NCBI GenBank assembly: GCA_049999765.1
Contig: JBNGIQ010003954.1
Coordinates: forward strand, 1-20,893
Source: Phaeoceros laevis
Lineage: Eukaryota > Anthocerotophyta > Anthocerotopsida > Notothyladales
Direction: 5' to 3'
Length of the DNA stretch: 20,893 nucleotides
The position numbers and the translations under genes were made by a program. Within the stretch, counting starts at the first letter, position 1. The number at the start of each line of letters is the position of its first letter. A model generated the notes under the pieces. That model had not been told where the DNA came from, ran no database searches, and saw only the letters and a program-made list of their open reading frames with translations. Shown in pieces: positions 8,341 through 17,637 of this stretch.

Positions 8341-11300
8341 TCATACCCTCATAACATCTACAGGACACTTAGGCATCTCCTTCAGTGTCCACCTAAACTT
8401 CATGGTTGCATCAAGCATGTGCGAGAAGCTGTGATTGATGAAGAATTTTTTGGTGAGCTTCTGTTCGAACACCTTCTTCGTGATAACCCTCGTCCTCAGC
8501 TTGTACCATGTTGATTTTTTCCTCCTCACCATGTAAAATCTTCTGCTGACGATGAGATCGTAGGAATAGTGAGGTCGCTCGGTCTTCAGTATAGTCCAAT
8601 GGCCCTTAAACTCGGTCGTCACGGTGTTCAAGAGGCCGGAGCATGTAGCCCTTTCCCTCTCAGTGTCTTTATCCATCAACCCTGCAGGCTTGATGCCGGG
8701 CTCAAGTTTAGTTCTCCACGCTAGTTTGGTTCTGTCCCCGACTTGTCTTGCCTGAAAAGTTGAGGGGACCGAAACTTGTCTAGAAGTAGTGCTGCCACTC
8801 ATGAGTTGGCCGCTTAGCGAGACCGGAACTGGGCCACCACCTGCTCTCACACCCAGTTGCCCTCCCCTCACGACTTCACCTCCAGTAGTACACGTGGGTC
8901 CGGAACTCCCTGGTGTGGTGTTATCTGTGGTTTCCTGCAACCGACTAGCGGCCGAGTCCAAAGCCTGAAACGATGTCCGGAGTTTGTTGTGATACCATCC
9001 GAAGGACTCAAACTCGGTGTCCCGTGGTGCACTTGTTGATTCATCAAACGTTTGCAGCCCATACATTGACCTCACTTTGATGTCCATCTCTTTTGACGGG
9101 CTTGAGAAATCCTGATCTTGGTAAAACGTCACAGTCAGAACAGTATCCATGATGAATTGTTTCAAGGCGATTCTGTCATGTAATGACTCCACACTTCCAC
9201 CTGGCTTACAAGGTTCGATCTTGTTGTCATCTGGCGACAAGATCACCTCTATTGTCAAAGTATGTGCCTCCGTCACTGCAGCGGTAGGTTGGTCAGGCTT
9301 TGTCGTAGGCCCTGCTGTACCACTACTACTCCCGATGCCGCTTGTTTGATCTCTGACCGATTTTTTATCAGGCGTCCAGTCCCCTTCCCTGCTTGCCGTG
9401 CTCTTCCCCTTCCCCGCTTGCCGTCCCATTTCCCTTCCCCGGTCGGCGTTCCCTTCCCCAAGGGCGGTCCCTTGGCCAGAAATCACCAAGTCCGACCCTG
9501 CTACTCCTAAACCAAACATTTGCACGGATTCCTCTGTAGAGTATTGTAAGCTGCGCTGGATGGAGAGGCTCCCTAGTGTTGGAAACGATACCTCTAGAAT
9601 CCTGGGCGAGTACAGCTGCTGATATGCTGGGTCCGTCCACAGGTCTCTCCAGCCCTCTTCCTTAGCAGCTCCGATCACTTGAATGGTGTCCCCTTTCAAC
9701 AGGACACTCGAGTGGGGGACTCCAATTCCCAAAACAGAACACATGGCTTCAACATGGAAAAAGGTAATGTGTACCTGAGGCTCATGATCATCATCAAGTG
9801 TACATGTGCCATCGCTCTTGAAGAGGACAAGAATCCGGTCGCTGTCAAACTCCTGATTGAAGTCATGGAAGCCCATATCACGAATATCCTGTCTCATCAA
9901 ACACGAGTTTTGTGATCCTGGAGCTGTTTTTGGAATCGTTTCTCCTTCTTCTTCCGAAAGTTTCAAAGGCATCCTTGAGTGATCTTCAAGTTTAAGTTGC
10001 AAGTCGTCCTGGCTGTGCCTACGAGATCCAGATGCTGATCTTGGAAGTGTTTCCGAACTCTCACCCACATAGCTTTCATCTTGCTGGTGCGCAAGGAGCT
10101 GGGTACCGGACGCGCCAACTGTGGGCAGGCCTAAAGGTAGGAGTGACAACAAGAATCTTATCAACTGTCCCTCAATTGCGTCCCTTCGTAAATCTTGGTC
10201 AAAGCTCCCGGTGAACATGGAATTATAAGCAGACCGCGCACTCCACTGAAGCTTGCTTTCATGGTGAGCGGCGAAAGAGTAGAGTATGGCTTGCACCTCA
10301 TTCAAAGTGGAGCCCTCGCGAAGGCCGCTCGCTTTGAAGTACGCAATATATCCCACGACAGTCATGGAACAGATGAGCATCATAGTCATGGAGACATCCA
10401 AGCCCAATGTCTTTAGAGGCTGATCCACAGGCGCGGGGGCCAGGAGGTCCTTCCCGACGAGATCCCAACGGACACCGCCTGGCAGTGCTTTTAGGGTGGC
10501 CCACAGCGTTCTGGCGAATCCGAAGGTGGAGTCTGCGGGCTTGGGAGTATTGAGACCCTGTACCACATTCTTCAACAACGTCTCCTCGAATAGCATGGGC
10601 ACGTCCCAGATCCGGCACAGCCCGGAGAATACCAGCAGCATCTGCTTCTGCCATCCATTCAGTGAAATACCCAAGGGCACTGTGAGCGAAGTCCACAGCC
10701 TCCGCCTCACGATAAACTTGGCCGATGAGCGCACCTTCTCCTCCACGTCCACTGCCTGAGCCGCGGCCCAGGACCTACCCTGCTCTTCTTGCAGGAATGC
10801 CATGGTTTTGGCCGACAGCTGCTGCAGGGCTTTCAGGTCCACCATCGATGTGTCGTCGAGACTGCTGCCGCTGCCGTTGCTCACTTTGACCAGTCCATCC
10901 TTCAACGCCTTGGCAGCTTGCGCGTCCGTTGACAATCCTGCTTTCTCAAGGAGACCATCCAAGTGCTGCTCCACGTTCCTGGCGTAGGCTCTGCCCTGCA
11001 TGTCCTCGTCGTTGTGCGTAGCAATAAGCTGAAGCTTGGAGGAGAGGTTGTATTCGGGTCGTGTCACCACTTTCAGAAGGCCTGCATTGTCCAGGATGCG
11101 ATTGTCAAAAACGGAGAACACGTACCACACCAGATGGATTCTCCGAGAGAAGACAGGGTCCCGCTGCCGGGCGTTGAGAAACTCCTCCACAGTGGCCACA
11201 CTTTTGCTACCGACGCTGCCCACTCCGTTGCTGTCGTGGATGACGATGGGCAGGTTGGGGTGATGCCACTCTCGGGAAATGTCTTGATTGCCCGACCTAC

Positions 11301-11571
11301 CGCTCACTTCTTCAGGTCCCACGACGTCGTGCTCAACCCTGAAGAGGCGTCGGATTAGGGAGGACTTGCCGGCACCCGACTTTCCTATCACCAAGATGTG
11401 AACGGGCGTGAAGTCCGCCTCCACCTCCTCCCTGTACTCCTCCAAGTTCACAAACCTGGCATACATGCTTTCCCTCATGCTCCAGCTTGGCGCACTGTTT
11501 GATCCCGTCATGCCCTTATCAGGACTCAAGATTGTATTGTGTGGCGAGTCTTTGGAATTCCCCGTGCCCAT
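8341..11571 (-). CDS. GTPase B: long P-loop GTPase with a novel C-terminal extension
   Basis: A single uninterrupted frame of 1076 residues, strong evidence for selection. It starts MGTGNSKDSP, with Gly2 and Ser6 fitting N-myristoylation. Walker A is GKSGAGKS (63-70), G3 is HDSNG (Asp113, Gly116) and G4 is THND (185-188). IHLVWYVFSVFDNRIL (145-160) is the family signature. Residues about 270-330 correspond to the DUF697-like region; 393-413 are a probable membrane segment (MTMMLICSMTVVGYIAYF). The part beyond about residue 490 is absent from A and C. It has a Ser/Glu-rich linker, a likely beta-rich block (597-700), a Gly/Lys-rich disordered linker (700-765), a second beta-like block (768-870), a Thr/Gly-rich linker, and a basic C-terminal block (985-1076; RRFYMVRRKKSTWYKLRTR). 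I recognise none of these. The gene probably acts at membranes as a nucleotide-controlled switch or scaffold; this is inference. Confidence 0.8.
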   Translation of the reverse strand: MGTGNSKDSPHNTILSPDKGMTGSNSAPSWSMRESMYARFVNLEEYREEVEADFTPVHILVIGKSGAGKSSLIRRLFRVEHDVVGPEEVSGRSGNQDISREWHHPNLPIVIHDSNGVGSVGSKSVATVEEFLNARQRDPVFSRRIHLVWYVFSVFDNRILDNAGLLKVVTRPEYNLSSKLQLIATHNDEDMQGRAYARNVEQHLDGLLEKAGLSTDAQAAKALKDGLVKVSNGSGSSLDDTSMVDLKALQQLSAKTMAFLQEEQGRSWAAAQAVDVEEKVRSSAKFIVRRRLWTSLTVPLGISLNGWQKQMLLVFSGLCRIWDVPMLFEETLLKNVVQGLNTPKPADSTFGFARTLWATLKALPGGVRWDLVGKDLLAPAPVDQPLKTLGLDVSMTMMLICSMTVVGYIAYFKASGLREGSTLNEVQAILYSFAAHHESKLQWSARSAYNSMFTGSFDQDLRRDAIEGQLIRFLLSLLPLGLPTVGASGTQLLAHQQDESYVGESSETLPRSASGSRRHSQDDLQLKLEDHSRMPLKLSEEEGETIPKTAPGSQNSCLMRQDIRDMGFHDFNQEFDSDRILVLFKSDGTCTLDDDHEPQVHITFFHVEAMCSVLGIGVPHSSVLLKGDTIQVIGAAKEEGWRDLWTDPAYQQLYSPRILEVSFPTLGSLSIQRSLQYSTEESVQMFGLGVAGSDLVISGQGTALGEGNADRGREMGRQAGKGKSTASREGDWTPDKKSVRDQTSGIGSSSGTAGPTTKPDQPTAAVTEAHTLTIEVILSPDDNKIEPCKPGGSVESLHDRIALKQFIMDTVLTVTFYQDQDFSSPSKEMDIKVRSMYGLQTFDESTSAPRDTEFESFGWYHNKLRTSFQALDSAASRLQETTDNTTPGSSGPTCTTGGEVVRGGQLGVRAGGGPVPVSLSGQLMSGSTTSRQVSVPSTFQARQVGDRTKLAWRTKLEPGIKPAGLMDKDTERERATCSGLLNTVTTEFKGHWTILKTERPHYSYDLIVSRRFYMVRRKKSTWYKLRTRVITKKVFEQKLTKKFFINHSFSHMLDATMKFRWTLKEMPKCPVDVMRV

Positions 11572-11925
11572 CTCCAGCGCTCTTGAAAGAAATCTTGCTC
11601 TAGTCCTGACTCGAATTCTGAAGAACTTCAGTACTCAGGTGACGCGTGCGTGCGCGCGCACAGCTTGTAAGCTTGCTTGCAAACAATCTCAAGTGACGAC
11701 GACTTTGTGAACTGAGCCTACACACAGCTCACGACTCATGTCCGTGTCTGAAACTGACTTCAAGAACTTTGTTGCTTGGTCTTGAGGATCAATCGGAACC
11801 TTCGAAGAAAGCTTCCGGATCCCCCCACATGTGGTGGCTTGCCAAGCGGGCATGCTTTCAAAGGGCATTGTGACAGACGTGCCTCACTGCAGGGCGACAT
11901 CGTCACTTCAAATATACGCAGTACG
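11572..11925 (-). promoter_or_regulatory. Upstream region of GTPase B, similar to those of A and C
   Basis: Read on the minus strand, the segment next to the ATG has CTTTCAAGAGC, GAGTCAGGACT, CTGAAG and CACCTGA as in gene A. At 11826-11843 the strand reads GGCAAGCCACCACATGTG, followed by GGATCCGGAA. Further out, GCATGC with CTTTGAAAG and GGCACGTC are shared with gene C. The perfect palindrome CACATGTG (11826-11833) is an E-box-like site, partly retained as CCATGTGG in A. Confidence 0.6.
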
Positions 11926-12638
11926 ACTTCGGTGTGTGCTCTCTCTCTCAGCTGACTCAGGAATTGGGGATATGGGATTATATATATATTATGGGGCGGG
12001 CAGGAAGGCAGAGCGGACTGCGGACTTGGGGTGGGCTGGTGGCAGCCAGGAAGCCGGTGAGTTTCCGCCCCTCCCCGGTGTTTGACCAAATCCTTCCGGA
12101 CCCCTCCCTCCCGCCGAAACCACCTTCCCGGCCACGCGGCTGGGAATGTTTCAGGACAGCTTTTGATTGTCTGCGGACGAGTTGGAGCCACAAAGCTGCC
12201 TGCCGTACCTGCGCGGCTCGCAAGGGCCGAGTCCCCGGCCGACCCTCAGTTGAGGCGTTGGCCACGTCGGCGCGACGCCAGTGGATCAAGAACCGGATCT
12301 GGATCTTCCTCCCCCTTGTTGCGCTTGCGTCACCAACTTCCGCTTTTTGATGGCACTTAGGCACTTACAAAAAGCCGGATGCGGCGGGGTGTCCTGTTGG
12401 CAACTTGGGAAGCTGGCACGCGTACGTACTCTTGTGGAAACGACTCGGTCCTGGCTCCGGAAGACGTGCATTATAATCATGTGCCTTTTCCACCCACTCC
12501 AAGTTGCTCCAAGTTGGCACCGACAGGCTCCCGGATGGGGTCTCCCGGGGCAACCTAATAATGTCCCCGGATAGGAGCTCCCGGCTGCTGGTAGTCACCC
12601 CGTCAGGTTTTTCGACCGGCGACCGGGAGGCCCCGTCC
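11926..12638. other. GC-rich intergenic stretch
   Basis: No gene is supported. An alternating TA tract lies at about 11979-11990 (ATTATATATATATTA). It is some 400 bp from the GTPase B start, too far to call its TATA box with confidence. The overlapping open frames on both strands have no recognisable motif. Confidence 0.4.
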
Positions 12639-12738
12639 ACTTGGTCAACCTGTTGGGGCTACACCCGCGAAATTGCTGGCAGTCTACCTTTTGGGGCTAC
12701 TTGTAACCGTGAAGCGCCGCAGCCTGAACGGTCCTTGC
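12639..12738 (+). repeat. Dispersed repeat, copy 1
   Basis: This 100-bp segment (GTTGGGGCTACA, TTTTGGGGCTAC, ACCGTGAAGCGC, GAACGGTCCTTGC) is the reverse complement of 19162-19293 with one internal unit fewer. The match ends sharply on both sides, as expected for a transposed or duplicated element. Confidence 0.75.
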
Positions 12739-12740
12739 GA

Positions 12741-12786
12741 ATTTTGAATTGCTTGGGCACGTGAGCATTTTGAATTGCTTGGGCAC
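12741..12786. repeat. Short tandem duplication
   Basis: The 20-base unit ATTTTGAATTGCTTGGGCAC occurs exactly at 12741-12760 and 12767-12786, separated by GTGAGC. A second small duplication (TGTGGCCTGGTATTG) lies near 12852-12881. Confidence 0.85.
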
Positions 12787-13229
12787 AACGTTATCTCGCA
12801 CTTCCTCCAAGCACCTGACAGCATTGTCCTGAATCCAGACTCAGCGGTATCCTGTGGCCTGGTATTGTGTGGCCTGGTATTGCGAGGGCTGCGAACATCC
12901 TGAAGGCGTGATTTCCGTGTGGCGATTTGCGAAAGTGCATGAAAGCGGGGGGAGTATGCGTGCCTGAAAATGATTGCATGAGACCAGGCAAGAGATCCAG
13001 GCAAAAATGGCAGTGTACTCCACATAACTCTAGCTGCTCGTGAGAACCCGCTAGTTGATGAGTCTGCTTCACAAGAGCTAGTTGGTCCCAATGCCTACAC
13101 TTGCGGCCATAGCAAAGGACGAGCCCTATATCTGCACATTTACAAATCACATCGTGAGGCAAGACTGCTTAAATTCCTGAAATCCACGTGTACCTCCTTG
13201 CACTTGCTGTCCTCATTGCTGCACTTTCA
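12787..13229. other. Intergenic, no gene supported
   Basis: A minus-strand open frame covers 12791-13162 but is Cys/His-rich without family pattern and overlaps duplicated sequence. I treat it as chance. Confidence 0.35.
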
Positions 13230-13545
13230 GGTCATTCATTGTGCACAGCATTGTGAACATGAGTAATCGAGCATTCAGCATCTCTGTAACAGCAATTCCT
13301 ATGTGCATCAGTCCTCAGCATCTCTCCTCCAGCAATTCCTGTGGGCAGGTCATTCTTTCAGCGAAGTTTCCAGCATGGCGTACAAGCATTTGAACAGATC
13401 ACATTTGGACACACATTAGTAGCATTGGAACAAATCACCTTTGAACGACTCACATTCGGCAATACATCAGTCGTCTCACATTTGGCAATACATCAGTCCC
13501 TAGCAATCCTAGTCCTTGGCAATCCTACTAGCAGGGCATTCTTGG
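13230..13545. repeat. Degenerate tandem repeat array
   Basis: Related words recur with irregular spacing: CAGCATCTCT and CAGCAATTCCT (13276-13340), GAACAGATCACATTTGG / GAACAAATCACCTTTG (13393-13445), and TTTGGCAATACATCAGTC / TTCGGCAATACATCAGTC (13453-13498), then GGCAATCCTA. It is an old, diverged minisatellite. No coding sense is apparent. Confidence 0.6.
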
Positions 13546-13699
13546 TTGAGTGGAGATAGACCCATTCAGGCGGTGGTTGAACATTCACACAAGCAGCAGT
13601 AGGGTGTAAAGACTTGGGCCTGGGCAGAGTGATGTATGTACAAGTGTTACGGCATCCGCATTCCTCCCTCAGCAATTCCTTCCAGCGGGCCTAAAAGGA

Positions 13700-14131
13700 G
13701 GGCACACAAGCATTTTGGACTTCCAGCAGAGCAGCCAAAGTCTTCGGCTGAAAACACTGATAACATGCTTAGTTGCAGCTACCCAAAGAGTCCACAATGT
13801 GAGTTGGTAAGTAGCATGAGGTGCCAGCACTATGGTAGCTGGCCAAGCAACATTTTTCCATACACAACAAGCGCCTCTTGGCGGAGCCCTTGCTGTGCAT
13901 TCCCAGCGGTGAGTGCTGTCCATGCTACCATGTTCGTTGTGTCCATGCTGTCAAAAACCAGCCGCGCATCCTGAAGGTCACCACACTTTGTATACGCAGC
14001 TACCGGGGCAGTCCATGTCAGCACACCCTTTGTGGCCATGCTGTGAAAACCTGGCGTGCATTTCCCAGTTCACCACATTTTGCATACGTGTCTACCAGGC
14101 AGTTGTTCATGACAACGATATCTTGCGGCCC
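13700..14131 (-). pseudogene. PPR protein pseudogene
   Basis: On the minus strand, NNCLVDTYAKCGELGNARQV is followed, one base out of frame, by VAAYTKCGDLQDARLVFDSM and NMVAWTALTAGNAQQG, then EALVVYGKM and a TAG. These are successive plant PLS-type PPR motifs (YAKCGxLxxARxVFxxM, WTALxxGxxQxGxxxEAL). A further PPR-like stretch after the stop (HATYQLTLWTLWVAATKH) is in yet another frame. At least two frameshifts and no complete start or end show that it is dead. PPR genes of this class are a plant hallmark. Confidence 0.75.
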
Positions 14132-14854
14132 TCGCTCGACAATCTGTGGGTGAAGCTACCTGCCCTTCTACACCAGAACCAGAACCACGGAAAAGGGAAC
14201 TCCAACAGCTCCTGAGCAGAGGGGGTGCTGAAAGGTTGAAGGAACAAGCTTGTGAGCAGCGTGTGGATGTGGCGAGATGAAGCTAAGCACAATGGGAGCG
14301 GAAGAGAACAAGAACAGGCGAGTCCGAAACAATCAGATCAGAAACCTGAAACCCGCGAACCTGCGAACTTGGAAACAGTGAGAACCGCAAGGAACCTGGC
14401 TGTGGGAAGATGGAGAGGGGACAGAGTGTGAGCGTGAGATGAGGGCAGCCTCGACAGCAAACAACAGAAGGTGCAGTAGGGAATATCAAAACCCAGCAAA
14501 ATCAGGACTCCCAGAACGGCAGTGGCGAGGCGATCCCAACGCACACAACAGCAGATCGAACGCGGGTCGGGAAGCCAGTGATACCACCAAAACGGCGCCA
14601 CAACCCTAGCAACCAGGAGAAGCCATAGCCATACCGACCTCAAGTGTTTGCCAGTTTTTGGCCCAAAGCTAGCCCTAGGTTGAACTCAATTGGTGATTTT
14701 CATTACCCAACATTCGTTGCCCGGACTCGACTATGGCCGACAGCTCACAATTGGTAGCACACAACTGTAGTGTCCATATGGCCATTGGAGAGCGAGTGAG
14801 TAGCTGAAGCCTGAAAAAGAGAGCAGAAGCACTTCACGCAACGCGCATCCTATC
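14132..14854. other. Intergenic, purine-rich on the plus strand
   Basis: From about 14280 to 14640 the plus strand is rich in G and A (GAAAGGTT, GGAACC, GAGAAC). The minus strand is correspondingly C/T-rich and contains CTAGGGTTG, reminiscent of plant 5' leaders. The open frame at 14338-14643 (minus) is hydrophobic only because of this base bias. No gene is supported. Confidence 0.3.
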
Positions 14855-15968
14855 TGCGGAATACGTTTTGTCCCACTGAGCACTATCTTTTTACAAACGG
14901 GGCTCTGTCAGGGACATCCTCGCTAGCATGGCGTTCCGCTTGTCCCTTTTGGATATGGGTGTGCGAGATTTGGCTACAGAAGCAAATGCTGCATACCGTT
15001 TGTCCTATGTGTCAGGTGGATTTGAGAAATTCTCGACACCATATATGGATTCGGCACCACGTCAACATTCCGCGAAACGCTTGCCTAGTCACTAAAGCCA
15101 GATGGCGCCACGCGGAATGAAGATTATGCTGTCCACGATGGATGCCGTGTGAACGGGTTCCAGGCATCTGACTGAAATGGACTTGGTGGTTGAGCATGCT
15201 GCCACTGCAAGCACGCGACGCGAAAGATGAATTGCACCAACCATGGATGAGGAATTTTAGGGAAGCATTGACATGGGATGCTACCCCCTCCCATCCCACC
15301 TCTGCCTCCGCAGTCGAGTCGAGTGCCACGGTACCCTCTCCCATCCCACCTCTCCCTCCGCAGTCCAATGCCAGGCAAATGTAAAGCGGTGCAGCAATGG
15401 AGGGGAACCCTTTGATGGGGCATGTCGGATGCTGGTTTTCTAATCCCTCCAGCCAGCCGCGCAATTGCACCTTATTCCGCGATGGGTCAATAACCACAGG
15501 GAAAGAGAGGCCATAGCTTGCAAGCTTCTGTGCACAAGTTTCTCCTTCAGTGGCAGAAGTAGTGGAAGAAGTAGTGGCAGAAGTGGCTGCTGGTTAGGCA
15601 CTTTACTTTTGATTGAGTGGCAAAAGTGGTAGAAATAGTGGCAGAAATGACAAGTGAGAGGCACAATTTTTGCCACCAATTTTCGCCACGTGGCTACATC
15701 CTAGTCAGCGGTACGCGATGGCGCATTGCGTGGCATTCCAACCACGTGGCGCCGCGGGTTTTCCACGTTGGATCTTCCGGAGGACATTTGGGCCGGTGAT
15801 GGTGTTTTGTTTGTCCGATGGTCATCCGTCACTTCCGGGATGGGACAGTTGGGGGTTTTTCCCAGATTTGTTTCCGAAAAGGGACAAGCGGAACGCCATG
15901 CTAGCCACAATGTCCCTGACACAGCCCCGTTTGTAAAAAGATAGCAGTGGGACAAAAAGTATTCCGCA
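14855..15968. mobile_element. 1.1-kb non-autonomous element with about 95-bp terminal inverted repeats
   Basis: The left end 14855-14950 starts TGCGGAATACGTTTTGTCCC and includes CTATCTTTTTACAAACGGGG and GCTAGCATGGCGTTCCGC. The right end 15877-15968 is its reverse complement with few mismatches and one small indel, ending GTATTCCGCA. The inner parts may also be partly complementary (GGCGCCACG near 15104 and 15749). The interior holds simple repeats and no transposase frame. Long inverted ends without coding capacity fit a Mutator-like or foldback non-autonomous DNA transposon. A convincing target-site duplication is not visible: the flanks ATCCTATCT and ACCTGTCCA agree only in part. The element ends 215 bp from the 3' end of GTPase C. 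Confidence 0.8.
15279..15372. repeat. Tandem duplication inside the inverted-repeat element
   Basis: TACCCCCTCCCATCCCACCT followed by CTGCCTCCGCAGTC is repeated as TACCCTCTCCCATCCCACCT plus CTCCCTCCGCAGTC. A second simple repeat (GTGGCAGAAGTAGTGGAAG-like units) lies at about 15548-15650. Confidence 0.8.
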
Positions 15969-16182
15969 CCTGTCCAAGCACTTTGCGCGAGGTGTTCAAT
16001 TCCCATGTGGAGTTCATCTGTTCATCTACTACCTACTACTACTTACAGGCAAGATGGCGTGCCGAAGCTTGCGGCGCGGGCTGCGGGGTCGGCACCTGAA
16101 CCGGTGATATGCCGACAGTCGTATCGATCCTCGGTATCTCGAGCTCCTTTTACAAATTTGTCCGGTATATACATATGTGTCA

Positions 16183-17637
16183 TTAGTTGATAATCAGCGA
16201 TTCAAGATTGCAATTGATGTCCAGGTGGTCGACGTAGTCCTTGAGAAAGTCCTCCAGTTCCACCACATTGTCCTCATTGCCGATCATGCCCTCGACAAGG
16301 CCGTGGATTAGCTTCCGGATCTTGACGTTTTCTAGCATCCGCTCCAGGCGTTTGGTTTCGAAGTTGTCTTGGAGCAGGTGGGTGTACTCCTGGAGTGTCT
16401 TGGACGCCCAAGTGACTGGGAGGCTGATTCTGACGAACAGGAAGCTGGCCGCGAAAAGCAGGGAGCAGGTTACGAAAATCTTCCTGAAATCGGTTTCCGA
16501 GATCTCTTGCCAGCACCCACGCATGCCTAAGGCGGCAGCGAAACCCCCCGAAACGGGAACAACCAACCCCACGACAGCTGCACCCACGCATGCCAACAGC
16601 TTAACCAGGGCCCTGACCGCATCGGACCACACTCCCACCGTGTTCCACACCGCCGTCTTCAAGGCCGGCGGAGCACCCCAGATTGTGCCAATGCTGTTCC
16701 ACACACCACGCAGCGCGACCGTAAGCAACGCCTCATTCACCCCTGGAACAGGTAGGGTGAGCCAGGTATAGGAGGTGAGGTACTGGCGGGACACGATGAG
16801 CTTGGCCGTCTGGTGCCTCTTGGCTGTTACATCCACGGTCTGGGCGGAAGCCCATGTCAGCTGCTGCTTTTCGTTGAGCACCACCATCGTCTTCCTCGAC
16901 AGCTCCGTCAATGCCTGCTTCTGCTTTTCCTCTAAGTCGCGCCGCTCCTCTTCATCAAAATCCGAGGACTCTTGGTCCACCATGCCCACCTTGACAATCT
17001 CCTCCTTCAACTCCTTGCAACCATCCGCGGCAATACCGGCCGCGGCCAGCAGCTCGTCCAAGTGGCTGCCCACGTTTTGATTGTATGCGCTATCCCTGAC
17101 TTGGTCGACGTGGGTGACGATAATCTGCAGAGGGATGTTGTACTTGGCCATGTGACGTCCCGCCAACTTCACCAGCTCAGCATTGAATTCCAGAATGCGA
17201 TTGTCGGTGGCGCTGAGCACCAGCCAGATGAGGTGCACCTTGTCGGCAAACAACGGCGAAGCTTGACGCTCGTCCCAAAACTTGCTGATGTCCGCGATCC
17301 GGTTCTTGCCATCGGTGTCCACCCCGTTGGAGTCGTGGATGAAGAGTGGCAGGTCCCGGTGCTTCCACACCTTTGAGATGTCTTGTTGTCCCGGTCTCCC
17401 GTTGACTGATTGGGGAACCTCCCCCTGCTCATCTCCGAAGCCCATGCATCTGAGCAATGTAGATTTGCCCGCTCCCGTGCCTCCAATCACCAGGATGCGT
17501 ACATTCTCATTGCCAAACATCTCCTTGAGAATGGCCTCCTCCGACTGGGACAGGTGAAGAGATCGATCTCGCAACTTGGTCTCCCTGTTTCGATCCTCCG
17601 CCGTCGGTCTCTTGTCCTTGGAATTCATCCCGCCCAT
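16183..17637 (-). CDS. GTPase C: membrane-directed P-loop GTPase, complete paralogue
   Basis: 484 residues, one exon. The start MGGMNSKDKR fits N-myristoylation (Gly2, Ser6). Walker A is GGTGAGKST (52-60), G3 is HDSNG (Asp102, Gly105) and G4 is THVD (175-178). The family segment VHLIWLVLSATDNRI is at 134-148. A charged helix (225-255) leads into a DUF697-like region containing YTWLTLPVPGVNEALLTVAL (290-309) and SIGTIWGAPPALK. Two hydrophobic segments, about 343-370 and 387-407, could enter the membrane; the C-terminal 70 residues are helical and charged. The layout of G domain then DUF697-like helices resembles GTPases of the YcjF/GIMAP/basidiomycete G-domain type. It is the reference against which A is seen to be truncated and B extended. 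Upstream sequence is shared with A and B, suggesting common regulation. Its cellular role is unknown. Confidence 0.85.
   Translation of the reverse strand: MGGMNSKDKRPTAEDRNRETKLRDRSLHLSQSEEAILKEMFGNENVRILVIGGTGAGKSTLLRCMGFGDEQGEVPQSVNGRPGQQDISKVWKHRDLPLFIHDSNGVDTDGKNRIADISKFWDERQASPLFADKVHLIWLVLSATDNRILEFNAELVKLAGRHMAKYNIPLQIIVTHVDQVRDSAYNQNVGSHLDELLAAAGIAADGCKELKEEIVKVGMVDQESSDFDEEERRDLEEKQKQALTELSRKTMVVLNEKQQLTWASAQTVDVTAKRHQTAKLIVSRQYLTSYTWLTLPVPGVNEALLTVALRGVWNSIGTIWGAPPALKTAVWNTVGVWSDAVRALVKLLACVGAAVVGLVVPVSGGFAAALGMRGCWQEISETDFRKIFVTCSLLFAASFLFVRISLPVTWASKTLQEYTHLLQDNFETKRLERMLENVKIRKLIHGLVEGMIGNEDNVVELEDFLKDYVDHLDINCNLESLIIN

Noticed and set aside
11976-11991. TATATATA tract as a TATA box for GTPase B
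   Set aside because: About 400 bp from the start codon and not shared with A or C; could be simple sequence.
12791-13162. 123-aa minus-strand open frame with scattered Cys and His
   Set aside because: Considered as a decayed PPR or zinc protein, but the spacing fits neither and it overlaps duplicated DNA.
13230-13545. CRISPR-like array
   Set aside because: Repeats are diverged and irregularly spaced, and the window is eukaryotic; it is an old minisatellite.
15012-15497. 161-aa minus-strand open frame inside the inverted-repeat element
   Set aside because: Considered as a transposase, but no DDE or zinc-finger pattern; Gly-rich parts arise from the CT-rich tandem repeat.
14838-15980. Target-site duplication for the inverted-repeat element
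   Set aside because: ATCCTATCT on the left and ACCTGTCCA on the right match too poorly to claim.
16241-16771. 176-aa plus-strand open frame opposite GTPase C
   Set aside because: Antisense of the clear GTPase C gene; Ser/Thr-rich composition reflects complementary codons.
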